Assembly: GCA_019044685.2 (NCBI GenBank)
Contig: JAGTXX020000012.1
Span: 248,001 to 312,000 of the forward strand
DNA length: 64,000 nucleotides
Reading direction: 5' to 3'
DNA from: Nannochloris sp. 'desiccata'
Taxonomy: Eukaryota > Chlorophyta > Trebouxiophyceae > Chlorellales > Chlorellaceae
Shown here: positions 35,006-45,565 of the stretch, piece after piece
How the letters are laid out: every line of letters begins with the position of its first letter
How positions within the stretch are numbered: the stretch's first letter is position 1
Notes under the pieces: generated by a model
Databases searched by the model: none
Told to the model about the DNA's origin: nothing
What the model saw: the letters and a program-made list of their open reading frames with translations, nothing else
Program-made: the position numbers and the translations under genes

Positions 35006-36358
35006 AGCAAAGCTTTGAAACTCTAGAACACGCGATTTCTAATGCTGACAACTCAATGCATTGTCCAGGCAATGTAATGAGTTGTTCTTTGAGCTATTCT
35101 ACGATGGATACAACCAAACCTTCACCCTGTTCCTTCTTTATATATTCCCTTTTCGATATGAGCTGAACAACTCGAGATTGTCTCCTTCCCCAACAGAGGG
35201 ATGAGACAGACGTTTATCTCAATCTCAGGCACCGCCGCTTTTCTATTGAACCCCAACCACAGAAATTCCATCCTGTCCCCTAAACAAATAATTCTATGAG
35301 ACGACGCTGAGTTAGTCTATGTTTCTGTACCTTCGATGATACGATTCACGTCTTAATTTCCTGAATTTTCTTCTTGTATGATTTTCTTTTCTGCCGATTT
35401 TTCTCCCGCTCTCAGTTTCTCCTTTCTCTCAGTTTTGTTTTTCCTTTTGAACACGTCATCCTCTTCATCCTTTTTCTGTGGATCATGAATAATCAACAAA
35501 TGAACGAACTCACGATGTTGTATTCTGGCAAATACAAAACTCTTGAACCCTTCTTATCTCCTTTTCCCTTTTCAAAAAAATATAAAATAAAAAAAGTCTC
35601 TCCAAGTTTCTCGGCCGTTTTAACTTCTCCTCCTCCTCCGTCTTAACTTCCTCTCCCATTTTTCCGCCCTAATCCTTTTTGATGATTCGATTACTTATTT
35701 ATTCTTTATGCCTCTTTCTCTTCCACTGTCTTTATGTATATCCCACGGTCTATCTGTTTCTTTTTTGTACTTTCTATTTTGCGTTCTCCTTCTCCGCTGT
35801 TCTCCGTCTGGCTTTTTTTTTAATATGATTTGCGTGAAATGTGAGCTTCTTCCCTTTTCGTCAATGAAAAATGTGTCTTTCTATGTTCTTTATCATTACA
35901 GACTTAACAGACGGTCTCCCCTTGTCCTTATCTTCAATGCTCCCCCTCTGGTGATGATTACTAAAACTCTTTCTTTGTTTTTCCGATATGATTTAAAACT
36001 TTCCTGGTGATCCGATCCGATACGATTGTCTACTATATTATTGCTCTTTTTTTGTACCTAGACAAATTGCGATAACGATGATTATTATATATATATTTTT
36101 TTTCCCACACTTTCTTTCACTTTCTTTCCCCTGTTTCTGTCCTTCTGCCGCAAGAAATCACAAACGATACGATTTTTGATTAATACGATTTTAAAAACAC
36201 GCGTTTAATCAAATCTGTATATGATATTAGCTCGGTATTCTGTAAGATTGAGTCGATTATATGGATAGAAGAGTAGAATTACCGATTAAAAACGAATATA
36301 CAATACACAAGGTAAAGAAGAAAGCAACGACAGCGTTGATCCTAAATTTTATTTTATT
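35006..36358. other. Pyrimidine-rich gene-free region, about 1.35 kb
   Basis: The plus strand is strongly T/C-rich with long TTTTC-type tracts. Short frames here are Phe/Leu/Ser-rich by composition only. The word acgatt with variants (gatacgatt, aatacgatt) recurs near 35338, 36018, 36165 and 36183. No tRNA, hairpin or repeat family was identified. It could hold the untranslated regions of the flanking genes. Confidence 0.5.
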
Positions 36359-37976
36359 TTATTTTGGTCTTGCCAATACAAGTCTATTCTCTCCAGAACT
36401 CTCAGGATCACAATACAAGACCTCTATTGCATCAAACCCATTCCTACGCAACCATTCTACTCTCCCATAATCAATTAATCGTTTACATTGTTTGCCTATG
36501 AGCTGCCTCTCTTCTCTTGGAAAACTGTGGTGCAAGCGCCATCCGCCACCATTTATCCTCTCCTCTACACCACCCTCGATACTTTCTTCCTCCTCTTTTG
36601 CTTCACTAACACCAACGCATGTAGCATGGCCATTATCTCTACCGCTGTCATTGGCATCTTTACCATTCTTATTACTTTTACGCGTACTTGAGTTGGACGT
36701 GCCAAAGTGACCACACAACGCCCACGAAGTAAAATAACTAAAAATTTCAAACTCTTCAGGGGAGAATCCAAGCTCTAGAATCACATCCTGAGCTATATAA
36801 TGTTGCCAAGAACATCGATGATGACAACATGTAGCTACACCAAGGCCTAAAAAGGTAGATTTATGATCGACTACCTGCACTGTATCGGCAGAGCTGCCAG
36901 CGTCCCCGGTGGTTGTACCGCCACCGCCACCCCCTCTTTCTCTTCTCCTTTCTAGATATCGATAGCAACATCTTAGGGTTAAATCAGTTGCTGCTCCACA
37001 TAAATGCTTCCCATGTGCCACCCAGAACGGCACTTGTTCAAACCCGTCCACCCCACAGGGCTCAAAATTGGCAATATCGCAGCGAAGTCTCTGCATTTTT
37101 TTATTACGGAGCCGTCTGTCGGCAAGCAATTTAAATTTTTGATTATCCATCATGATTAGCTTATCCGCTTCAGGGATTAATTTAGCCAGTGCGTTGGTTA
37201 AATAACCTTTTCCAGCGCCAAATTCGATAAACATAGTGTCTTTCGGGTGTGAAAATAAGCCAAATTTGTCCATATTGCCAAGTATCGAAGCATGTTGCGC
37301 CCCGTGTTTTACATTGAAAGGCATGTGCGATGACCCTGTAGAGGCTCTCGCAGCCAGTTTTTCTACATCTTCTTCCCGTAGAATGGAATATTTGTTTGGG
37401 GAAAGTTCTTTAATCCGTTTCGAGACGCTATTTAAGCGGGAAATCAAGTTTTTCAAAGCATCTGGACCTAGATTTACAGCATAGGCAAGTCGTCGGCACG
37501 CGGGAGTATCAACCCTTCCTTTGAAATCTGCCAGTTCAGGTGGAGCATCAGGAAGTATGAGAGCTGGTTCAGGACCTGCATTGATCGATGGGACGTGGTA
37601 TGGTTCGCTTGACCATTGGTCGGCTATCTTTTTATCGTTGCAGATTTTTAAATGGCTGGCGAGGAGATATGCTGGGACAGTGCTGTGCCAGAGGAAATCA
37701 AGGGTCAAGTATTAATTGTATTGTATTTGATGCGGTATTAAAAGCATGAACGAGGTAATTTAGAACTGCTGTGCTTGTTAGAACTTACTGTTTGCCATAG
37801 GGGCATTGGACTCTTCTGTCTCCTGCTTGTTGGTCCTCACATCCCTCCGTCGGCAGATGTTGGCCGCAGTAATCGAGGCCCGCTTTAACCGATTGTTTGC
37901 ATTGCCTCTGCTTTTTCGGAAGAATAAACTTGCATCGATTGTTATTTGGGATTGAGGCGCCTTCAGTAGACGCCAT
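36359..37976 (-). CDS. TRM13: tRNA 2'-O-methyltransferase TRM13
   Basis: Exon 1 (37976-37789) and exon 2 (37682-36359) join in frame to 503 aa. Near the N terminus is a CCCH finger (C15, C26, C37, H40) followed by a U11-48K-type CHHC finger (C58, H63, H73, C77), the double-finger start of TRM13. The methyltransferase part has FIEFGAGKGYLTNAL, HGKHLCGAATDLTLRCC and GLGVATCCHHRCSW, all characteristic. TRM13 2'-O-methylates position 4 of tRNA-Pro, tRNA-Gly and, in yeast, tRNA-His acceptor stems. A Gly-rich insertion (RRERGGGGGG) and a Ser/Asn/Glu-rich insertion are local expansions. It is divergent from the gene at 38261, with 284 bp between starts. Confidence 0.95.
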
Positions 37977-38260
37977 TAAATTGTCTCGCCAAATGTGATT
38001 TCTGAACTACCAATTAATGATTCAAATAAAAAGATTCAAAGAAGATGGCTCATTTGCATTAATTTTTGCGTAAGCGGCATCATCTAGAAATGCATCATCC
38101 AAATGTATGAAAAAGTTATATGCAAGCATTGAGAAATGCAGCAAAAATAGGCTTGTGTTTTGCACGGCGCCTTCAAAACTAAACAAACAAAACTGTCTTA
38201 AACCCAGTCTCCGTCAAGCGATCGAAACACAACATAATCTAGAAATTTAGTAACATAACG

Positions 38261-38980
38261 ATGTCAAAGTGTAGCTGCGGCAAATCCATAGGAGGCTTCC
38301 TCAGTCCAAACAATGCTAGTGCTTTAAAAAAAGCTGCAACTTCTTCTGCAGAGATTCTCAGGGACTCTCTTCCAGAATTTCCAGGTACATAAATTATCCG
38401 CATTGATATACAAACCGCCGCTTTTTGATTGCCTCCCATTTCATCACTACTTTCCTCATCTAATTTCAATTTTGATCTTCTCAACTTTACAGAGGGCCAA
38501 TCTCTTCACGATCCAGAAGTTTACTTACTTGACTACTGCCCCCCTGAACTGCGCATTGAAGTCAGCAAACAATTCGCTCTTGGATATGCCAATTTCATGG
38601 ACAGCATCGCCTATCTCCTCGAACAAGGACAGCTCCCAAAACCGAGAATGGTCGCTCAGTGCGCAACAATCCTTCCTGGAGTAGATAAAGAAGCTTCTAA
38701 ATGTTATTTATCAGCCAACGGTTTAGCAGAATACGCTATGGATGCGGTCTTAGCACAGTGTGAAAGTTCAGGTGGAGAAGCGTCTGCTGCTGGGCCAGGA
38801 CCCGAGTGTGCTCTTGACGGGAAATGGGAATTACTTAGGCAACACCTTTTTAGTAACTCTGAATTCTGGCCATGTGGTCCGTATCCAATGGATGATGAAG
38901 GTGGTGACGTAGGGGAAGATGGTGGTGATGGGTGGGTGTATTATGATAACTCAAACTGGAAACCACCTGCGCAAAAATAG
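38261..38980 (+). CDS. Unrecognised protein, 203 aa
   Basis: Exon 1 (38261-38384) and exon 2 (38493-38980) join in frame. The N terminus has CSCGKSIGG, a short Cys pair that might bind metal. The middle (DPEVYLLDYCPPELRIEVSKQFALGYANFMDSIAYLLEQ) looks like a compact helical domain, and the C terminus is acidic and Gly-rich before a YYDNSNWKPPAQ tail. No family was identified. Clean splice sites, frame closure and ordinary amino-acid composition support a real gene. Confidence 0.6.
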
Positions 38981-39234
38981 TTGATTTGTGTAAACTAGAC
39001 AACTTACTTTCTTCTCGATTTTGATCATCGTCGTCTTTTTCGTGTATGTGTCATGACTTTTTCTTCTTTCTTTTCTCGGTAAATATAGTTTCTAATGAAT
39101 GAAATAAGGAGTAAATTAAATGGTATCGTGTTGCGATGTAGTGGATTCAGTTGCATTATTGTTTGAGTATTAAATATACGCGTGTAAAGCACAAAATGGT
39201 CGCGGGAATCAAAAAACGGTAAAAAAAAAAGTTG

Positions 39235-40350
39235 TTAAAATAATGCCACAGTCTCGAGGCCTTCTGTAGTGCTACGAGCGCCTATAGAAAACTCGGCATG
39301 ATGTGAGAATGAACTAGAAGAGCCATAAAGAGTATTTAGTTCAATGTAAAAGTCACTTTCTTCTTCAACAACCGGCTCTTCTTCAAATGATAAAGTGAAA
39401 CTGGTGGCTGCTGCTGGACAAGTACTAGAGGGTGTGCCGGTCGTAGGCGCAAAGCTTTTAGCGTGAGTATTATTAATCAAGTGTTCGTTGTTATTCTTGT
39501 AGAACTCATAGGTTGGCGGGTTTCCGGATAAAGAGTCTAAAAAGCCCTCTTGCGGTTGTGGCATTGTTACTCCAACTGGCTGGTCATTGGCAACGCCGGT
39601 GGGTGCTCGACCTTCTGCTTCTTCTACTTTCGCAGCGAGAAGTTTATCATTCTCTTCTACTATAGTCAATGCCTTCCTTAAGAATCGACGTCCGAAATGC
39701 TGTTCTAGAATCTCCATATGTGATGCTCTCTCCCTTTGTGCTTCAGCTATGCTCGCTCTTCGCTGCTGCTGAGACATGCATTGCTGAAGTCGCCGTTGCC
39801 CGGCTGAGAAGGCGAAAATCACCTCTTCATGAGCTGAAAACAACGACCTCGCGGGCAGAGGAAATGAAGTATTGTTATTAAATGATGTGTATTCTTCAAT
39901 ATCGTGCTCTTCTGAAGCAGAGGGATCGATACAGCTCGAATGCTGCTCCAGCAAAGAGCTTTTTCTCCGTGTTGTCGGTATTCTTTTCAGGGCTGCTATA
40001 GCAAAAAAGGAGCTCCGATCAAGCTTCCTATCTATTACTGATATGTCTTTCTTATATGGAGAAGCAATCCATGTCTCAGGATCGTTGTTATTGTTGTCCA
40101 ACGTTTGTTCTTGTTCAAGATTGAAACAGAAGGACTTCTGCAAGGGAAAAAAATAGCGGGAAGCAGGAAAGGTGAATGTTACAGACAACGACGCTTGAAA
40201 TTACTAATAATAGTAAAATTTAAGTTAATTTCTAAATCGTACAGTCTTTGAAATCAGTGATTGTCTGATACTAGGGAATTTCTTGCGAATCCAGCCATTT
40301 TTAATTTCAAATTCACCATTCTCACTGTTGTTCAATCCCACCGCCGTCAT
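39235..40350 (-). CDS. Unrecognised Ser/Asn-rich protein, 336 aa
   Basis: The proposed exon 1 (40350-40243) begins MTAVGLNNSENGEFEIKNGW. It joins exon 2 (40137-39235) in phase 0 across ACT|GTACGA and CCCTTGCAG|AAG. The protein is polar, with a central helical segment (QRRLQQCMSQQQRRASIAEAQRER) and patches of Asn and Glu. No domain was recognised. If exon 1 is wrong, an alternative start lies in exon 2's upstream extension. It is divergent from sulfite reductase, with 378 bp between starts. Confidence 0.5.
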
Positions 40351-40728
40351 GTGATTTTGACTGGAAGTTTACACAAAGACCAGACTCCGACGAGAGAATT
40401 GAAGCTGGCACGCAATCGTTAGGTCTATAATAACTCTTCATAGCAGCGTAACGCTGTTAAATATTTGGATTCAAACACCCATATTGGACGATCGAAAACT
40501 GGTCGTTGTTGAAAGGTGGTGGTGTTCAAACAAAAAGGAAAACTGGGACAAATGCTGTGCTCGCAAAGCCAGAAGGCTGGCAATTTTTAAAAGGTTCAAA
40601 TTTAATCGATTTTATATGAATTGAATCAATCATTACTTTAGCATTGTAATTTACAACAAATATAGAGTGCTGGTTGATTAATAAAGCGTGCGTTGCCAAC
40701 TGTTTTATTAAGTTAAATCGGCATTATC

Positions 40729-42865
40729 ATGCAGTCGAGCAGTTTCCTCGGCAGCACAGGGCTGATGGCTTCTCGTCAGCCTTGCGCTCCCAGTACATGT
40801 CGCCCTGGTGGAAGCGTGGTCACTTGCGTGGCCACCCCCAGTCGCCCTCCTACATCTAAACCTGCCAAGCGTTCCAAGGTGGAGCTCATTAAAGAAAAGA
40901 GTGATTTCCTTCGCCATCCTCTCATGCAAGAACTCGTTACTGACGCTCCCAGCATCGCTGAAGACGCGGTTCAGCTCATGAAGTTCCATGGCTCTTACAT
41001 GCAAGACAACCGTGAAGTCAGAACATTTGGAGCTGGCAAGTCCTACCAGTTTATGATGCGCACGCGCCAGCCTGCTGGTACTGTTACCAACCAACTTTAT
41101 CTTGTTATGGATGAATTGGCTGACTTGGTAAGAATTAGATTTGGGTTTGAATAAATCAAGACCTCATCAACTCGTTTCATCCCCGCCTGATTCTGGCACC
41201 TATATTTATTATTATTTTCTCATTTATAATTTACTTTGACACCTCCCAATACAATCTTTTCTGCAGTATGGAAACGGTACTTTACGATTAACAACTCGCC
41301 AAACTTTCCAACTTCATGGTGTTCTTAAACAAAATCTCAAAACCGTCTTTTCCACCGTCATCAAAAACATGGGTAGCACTCTTGGAGCGTGCGGTGATGT
41401 CAACCGTAACGTCATGTCCCCTCCTGCACCCTATACAAACCGTCCAGATTACGCTGCAGTAGAGAAGCTCTCTAACGATATTGCAGACCTGCTTGCGCCT
41501 CAATCTGGCGCGTATTACGATGTCTGGCTTGATGGAGAAAAGTTCTTTGCTCATAATATGGAAGACCCTAAAGTAACTGAAGCCCGTGATTTCAACGGGT
41601 TCGGTACCAACTTTGAAGGCAGCCCTGAGCCTATCTACGGCAATTTGTTCTTACCTCGTAAATTTAAAGTGGCCATTACAGTACCTGGTGATAATTCCGT
41701 TGATTTGTTTACCAATGACCTCGGTTTAGTGGCTATTTCTGGCCCTGATGGTACGGTACAAGGGTATAACATCGTCGTAGGAGGTGGTATGGGTCGTTCT
41801 CATGGCAAGGTCAATACCTTCCCTCGATTAGCTGATCCCTTGGGCTATGTTGCAGCAGATGATGTGCTTCATGCAGTTAAAGCTGTGGTTGCTGTTCAAC
41901 GCGACTACGGTCGCCGTGACGACCGTAAACAATCCCGATTGAAGTATTTGGTTCATGAATGGGGTATTGACAAGTTCCGTTCTGTTACTGAACAGTATTT
42001 TGGTAAAAAGATGGAGGCGTTCAAACCGTTACCAACTTGGGAATTTAAAGATTATTTGGGATGGATGGAGCAAGGAGATGGTAAACTTGCATACGGTATC
42101 TACGTTCAAAATGGTCGGGTTAAAGGTGAAGCGAAACGTGCTCTTCGTAATGTGATCGAGCGCTATGAAATCCCTGTCACCATTACCCCCAATCAAAACT
42201 TGATCCTTCGTAATATTTCTCCATCTTGGAAGGATGATATTTTATCTACCCTGGGAGCTGCTGGCATCAAGGATAACGCAGATTGGGATCCTATTGAAGC
42301 AAGCTCCATGGCCTGCCCTGCATTACCTTTATGTGGTTTGGCAATTGCAGAGGCAGAACGTGGTTTACCAGACATCAATGCTCGTATGCGTACGGTCCTG
42401 GATAAGCTCGGCTTTGCAAAAACCGAGACTTTTGTTGTCAGAATGACCGGTTGTCCTAATGGGTGCGCTAGACCGTACAATGCAGAGCTTGGTTTTGTTG
42501 GTGATGGCCCGAACTCCTATCAAATTTGGTTGGGAGGCTCTCCTGGAGCCACCCGATTGGCTGAAGAGTATGCCGGTCGTGTAAAGGTTAAAGACCTGGA
42601 GACATTCTTCGAACCTTTATTCGCGTTATTTAAGGCACAAAGAAGGGGTGCTGATGAGACATTTGGTGATTTCTGTGCTCGAGTAGGATTTGAGGCATTA
42701 CGTGCGCAACAAGCATCGTACATCTCACCTGACACGGCAAAGACGCTGCCCAAGGTTGGAGTAGCGGAGGATGTGGCTGTGGCATTGAAAGAAGCAGCGG
42801 CAAAAAACGGGAAGACTGAAGAGCAGCTTGCGACCGAGGCCATTAGAGCGTATCTTGGTATGTAA
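40729..42865 (+). CDS. SIR: Ferredoxin-sulfite reductase, plastid
   Basis: Exon 1 (40729-41127) and exon 2 (41267-42865) join in phase 0 to 665 aa. A Ser/Pro/Arg-rich transit peptide of about 45 residues precedes [13 protein letters not shown]. The repeat-1 and repeat-2 siroheme modules are visible ([23 protein letters not shown]). The 4Fe-4S/siroheme cysteines are in ACPALPLC (C483, C489) and TGCPNGC (C529, C533). This enzyme reduces sulfite to sulfide with six electrons from ferredoxin in the plastid stroma. The CPALPLC form fits sulfite rather than nitrite reductase. A C-terminal tail of about 45 residues resembles a short ribbon-helix-like segment ([28 protein letters not shown]). Confidence 0.95.
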
Positions 42866-43499
42866 TTTTTATAATATATGAGTTGCCTCTTCAGTTTATT
42901 TTTCGTTCTTTCTTTATATCTTTCTGCCAAGTATGTGGGCCACCAGCCCAGGTCTCTGCAGTTTATTGTTCTTTTTATTTTCTGTCTATGGGTCTATAGA
43001 CTCCTCGCACCCTTGATGCGTATTTAGTTAGATAACTATAGTATTGCATTGGTTATGCATATATATAGCAGAGCAGTATGCTGTTTTAAAAAGAATGTTT
43101 TCAAACTAAAAAAACCCCTCTCCCGCGCGCACTCTTTTATTCTTTGAATGAGTAATAATTACTATTTGTGTCCTTTCTTCTTTCCTTCTCCCGTACATTA
43201 TACGATTTATAGCTGCTACAATAGTGCATTGTAAGCTTAATACGGTATTTGGGTTTAGATAAAAGAAAGCAGCTTTCAGAGTTCCAGTCAGCGGCTGGCG
43301 GCAGACTCAAATTCAGAATCTTGAGTTCAACGGCCACCGCCATAGAAAACAAAAACCACCCCACTCTTTTCAGGATAAATACTTTAGTAAAATCAGTGTT
43401 GCTATTTTACCTGCTTCAATTGTCGGAAGGTCTGATATTGTCGAGAGATTACGTTGCTAAAATCACGGATCACAATAACGGAATACAAAATAAAACAAG
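42866..43499. other. Intergenic region between SIR and MoaE
   Basis: The region is T-rich downstream of SIR, as expected for a 3' untranslated region. Near 43320 a ttgagttcaacggccaccgcc element resembles motifs seen upstream of other genes in this window. No RNA gene was recognised. Confidence 0.45.
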
Positions 43500-43982
43500 A
43501 TGGATAGAGGGGAACTTACCATAGGAGATCTCTATATAGAAATCACTCCGAATACTCTCGATGTCATGAAATATACAAATCTAGTTTCAGATCCAGGAGC
43601 AGGGGCAATTGCTTCCTTCATTGGCGTCACTCGTGACACTTTTGATGGCAAGCAAGTCGAGCGCTTAGAATACGAAGCCTACGTTCCTATGGCGCTTAAG
43701 AAACTACTAGAACTGTGCGAAGAAGCATACACAAAATGGGACTTGAAAAAAGTCGCTATGGCCCACCGCACAGGAGTGGTGGCGGTGGGTGAAGCCAGCG
43801 TTGTTATTGTCATCTCCTCTGCTCACAGAATAGAAGCCCTAGAAGCAGTGCACTGGGCGATTGATGAGCTGAAAGCAACGGTGCCTATTTGGAAAAAGGA
43901 GTTTTTTGAAGGTGGGGAAGTTTGGAAAGAAAATGCAGAGTCTCGAGCACGATTGTTGCGAAAAGAAGAAGGCAGTTCATGA
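43500..43982 (+). CDS. MOCS2B: Molybdopterin synthase large subunit (MoaE/MOCS2B/CNX6)
   Basis: This is an intronless frame of 160 aa, the normal MoaE length. Motifs are GAIASFIGVTRDTFDGKQVERLEYEAY, KVAMAHRTGVVAVGEASVVIVISSAHR and the catalytic/substrate loop VPIWKKEFFEGGEVW, whose lysines (KKE) are essential in MoaE. With the small subunit MoaD/CNX7 it inserts two sulfurs into cyclic pyranopterin monophosphate to make molybdopterin in the cytosol. It is convergent with the IMPACT-type gene. Confidence 0.95.
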   Translation: MDRGELTIGDLYIEITPNTLDVMKYTNLVSDPGAGAIASFIGVTRDTFDGKQVERLEYEAYVPMALKKLLELCEEAYTKWDLKKVAMAHRTGVVAVGEASVVIVISSAHRIEALEAVHWAIDELKATVPIWKKEFFEGGEVWKENAESRARLLRKEEGSS

Positions 43983-44161
43983 AAGGAGCAGAGCCTCTCG
44001 GAGAGCAATGATTTAAATAAAAGTTTATATTATTAGTTTGCTCAATATAGGTAGTACAATATAAATAAGTCTGGTAATACTACAAACAAAGTAAAACATA
44101 TGTAAATTTATTCAGTATTCTATTTATTCTCCTTTTTATAAAATGATAAGAGGAAAAATAA

Positions 44162-44731
44162 TTAAGTACTTTCAACAGTCGCACGAATTTTTCCGGCGCT
44201 CGCATTTTTCAAATTTTCACACAATCTCTCTGCCTTATCCGCATCAACCTCCAATTTCAATACAACTCCAGTGTTTGCTTGGCTTTCGTAATCCTCGCTT
44301 ACCCTACTCGCACCAGATTGATCTGCCGCTTGGTAGGCCGCTCCTAGGCAATCAAATGGTACTACCGCTGAGATGACTACACGTGGAATTACCTCATGAC
44401 GTGGGGCTTCCCGTAGGCATGCACGTGCTGCATTACCATAAGCTCGTACTAAACCACCTGTGCCTAGCTTAATTCCTCCAAAATGTCTAATAACTAACAC
44501 AGCAACCCTGTCGATGCCTTCATTTTCTATTGCGGCTAGGATCGGTCTTCCCGCAGTGCCGCCAGGTTCGCCATCGTCACTGCTTCGATACTGCTGGCCT
44601 ATTTTGAATGCGAAACAGTTGTGCGACGCTGAGGGGTCGTGTTGTAAGGATATTTTGGCGAGCGCATCATCGGTGCTAGTAATTGGCCAGGCCCAAGTGA
44701 TGAAGCGGCTTTTTTTAGCTTCTGTTTCCAT
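44162..44731 (-). CDS. IMPACT/YigZ family protein (UPF0029)
   Basis: This is an intronless frame of 189 aa. Diagnostic motifs are KSRFITWAWPI, HDPSASHNCFAFKIG, SSDDGEPGGTAGRPIL and VIRHFGGIKLGTGGLVRAYG, the conserved core of the YigZ/IMPACT N-terminal domain. A ferredoxin-like C-terminal domain follows. The eukaryotic IMPACT protein inhibits GCN2, but it carries an added RWD domain that is absent here, so this resembles the bacterial or plant stand-alone form. Its biochemical role is unresolved. Confidence 0.92.
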   Translation of the reverse strand: METEAKKSRFITWAWPITSTDDALAKISLQHDPSASHNCFAFKIGQQYRSSDDGEPGGTAGRPILAAIENEGIDRVAVLVIRHFGGIKLGTGGLVRAYGNAARACLREAPRHEVIPRVVISAVVPFDCLGAAYQAADQSGASRVSEDYESQANTGVVLKLEVDADKAERLCENLKNASAGKIRATVEST

Positions 44732-45565
44732 GCAAATACTCTCGCAGGCAAGAGTAACAAACCTTTGGAAATATATCAGAGTAATTGGTTTTTAGAATAG
44801 ATTCTAGAGAGGAAAGGAAAGACATATACAAATAATAGGAGGTAGTGGCGGGGTGGGTGGCGGTTTCCGTTCGAATTCAATTTTTGAAGACGTACCGTGC
44901 GGGCTCTGCATGTACGATAACTGACGCATGAAAATGCTTCTTATCAAAGCCAGATAGAGGTCCCCAAGAAGCTGTATTTAAGCGTAACAAAGAAATTTTG
45001 GGACGAATTTGAAAAAACGCGATCGAACTTCGGGGATTCATGAAAACAATATTAGGGCATTTCGCAGTGCATTTGATGTGTGGATTGTTGTTTCAAGTAT
45101 ATCAATATGCAAGTTAATCGCCCAATTCTTGCGGAAAATGATACATCACTGTTGGAGCACCCTGCATGTAGGTCAGCAGGCCTCATGATGGCGCCTGACA
45201 TATCTTTACTGGACCGCATGCATTAAGCGCAGATCTTAATTTTCTCCATTCTGTTGCAATCTTGGTTCAAGGTCTTTCCTTTCCATACCTGTGAGGAGCT
45301 TTTTTTGTTTTTGAGGTTGTTATACCAGCCAGGTACAATTTGGGAAATCCATCTTGCAAAGCATTTGAGCCTTGAAGAGCGCAAGTTTTTACCATAATTG
45401 CCTTGATTGGTTTTCGTTCCAAATTGCTATAGGTAGCGCTGGCACGTAATTTACCTGCAAATATATCATAAAAGTGTACCAGCAGTGATCACGCAATTTC
45501 CACGTGTGTTCTCCTCGTTGCCTCTCTTCACTTCTATATAGCTTTGTTCAACACTAGGTGCTATT
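44732..45565. other. Gene-free stretch of about 0.8 kb
   Basis: No convincing reading frame, tRNA or repeat family was seen. A ttttttgaagacg-type word at 44880-44892 matches one at 15721-15733. The region separates the divergent IMPACT-like and copper-transporter genes and may hold their promoters. Confidence 0.45.

Noticed and set aside
35374..36010. Plus-strand frames in the pyrimidine-rich region
   Set aside because: Composition-driven Phe/Leu/Ser frames with no motif or splice support.
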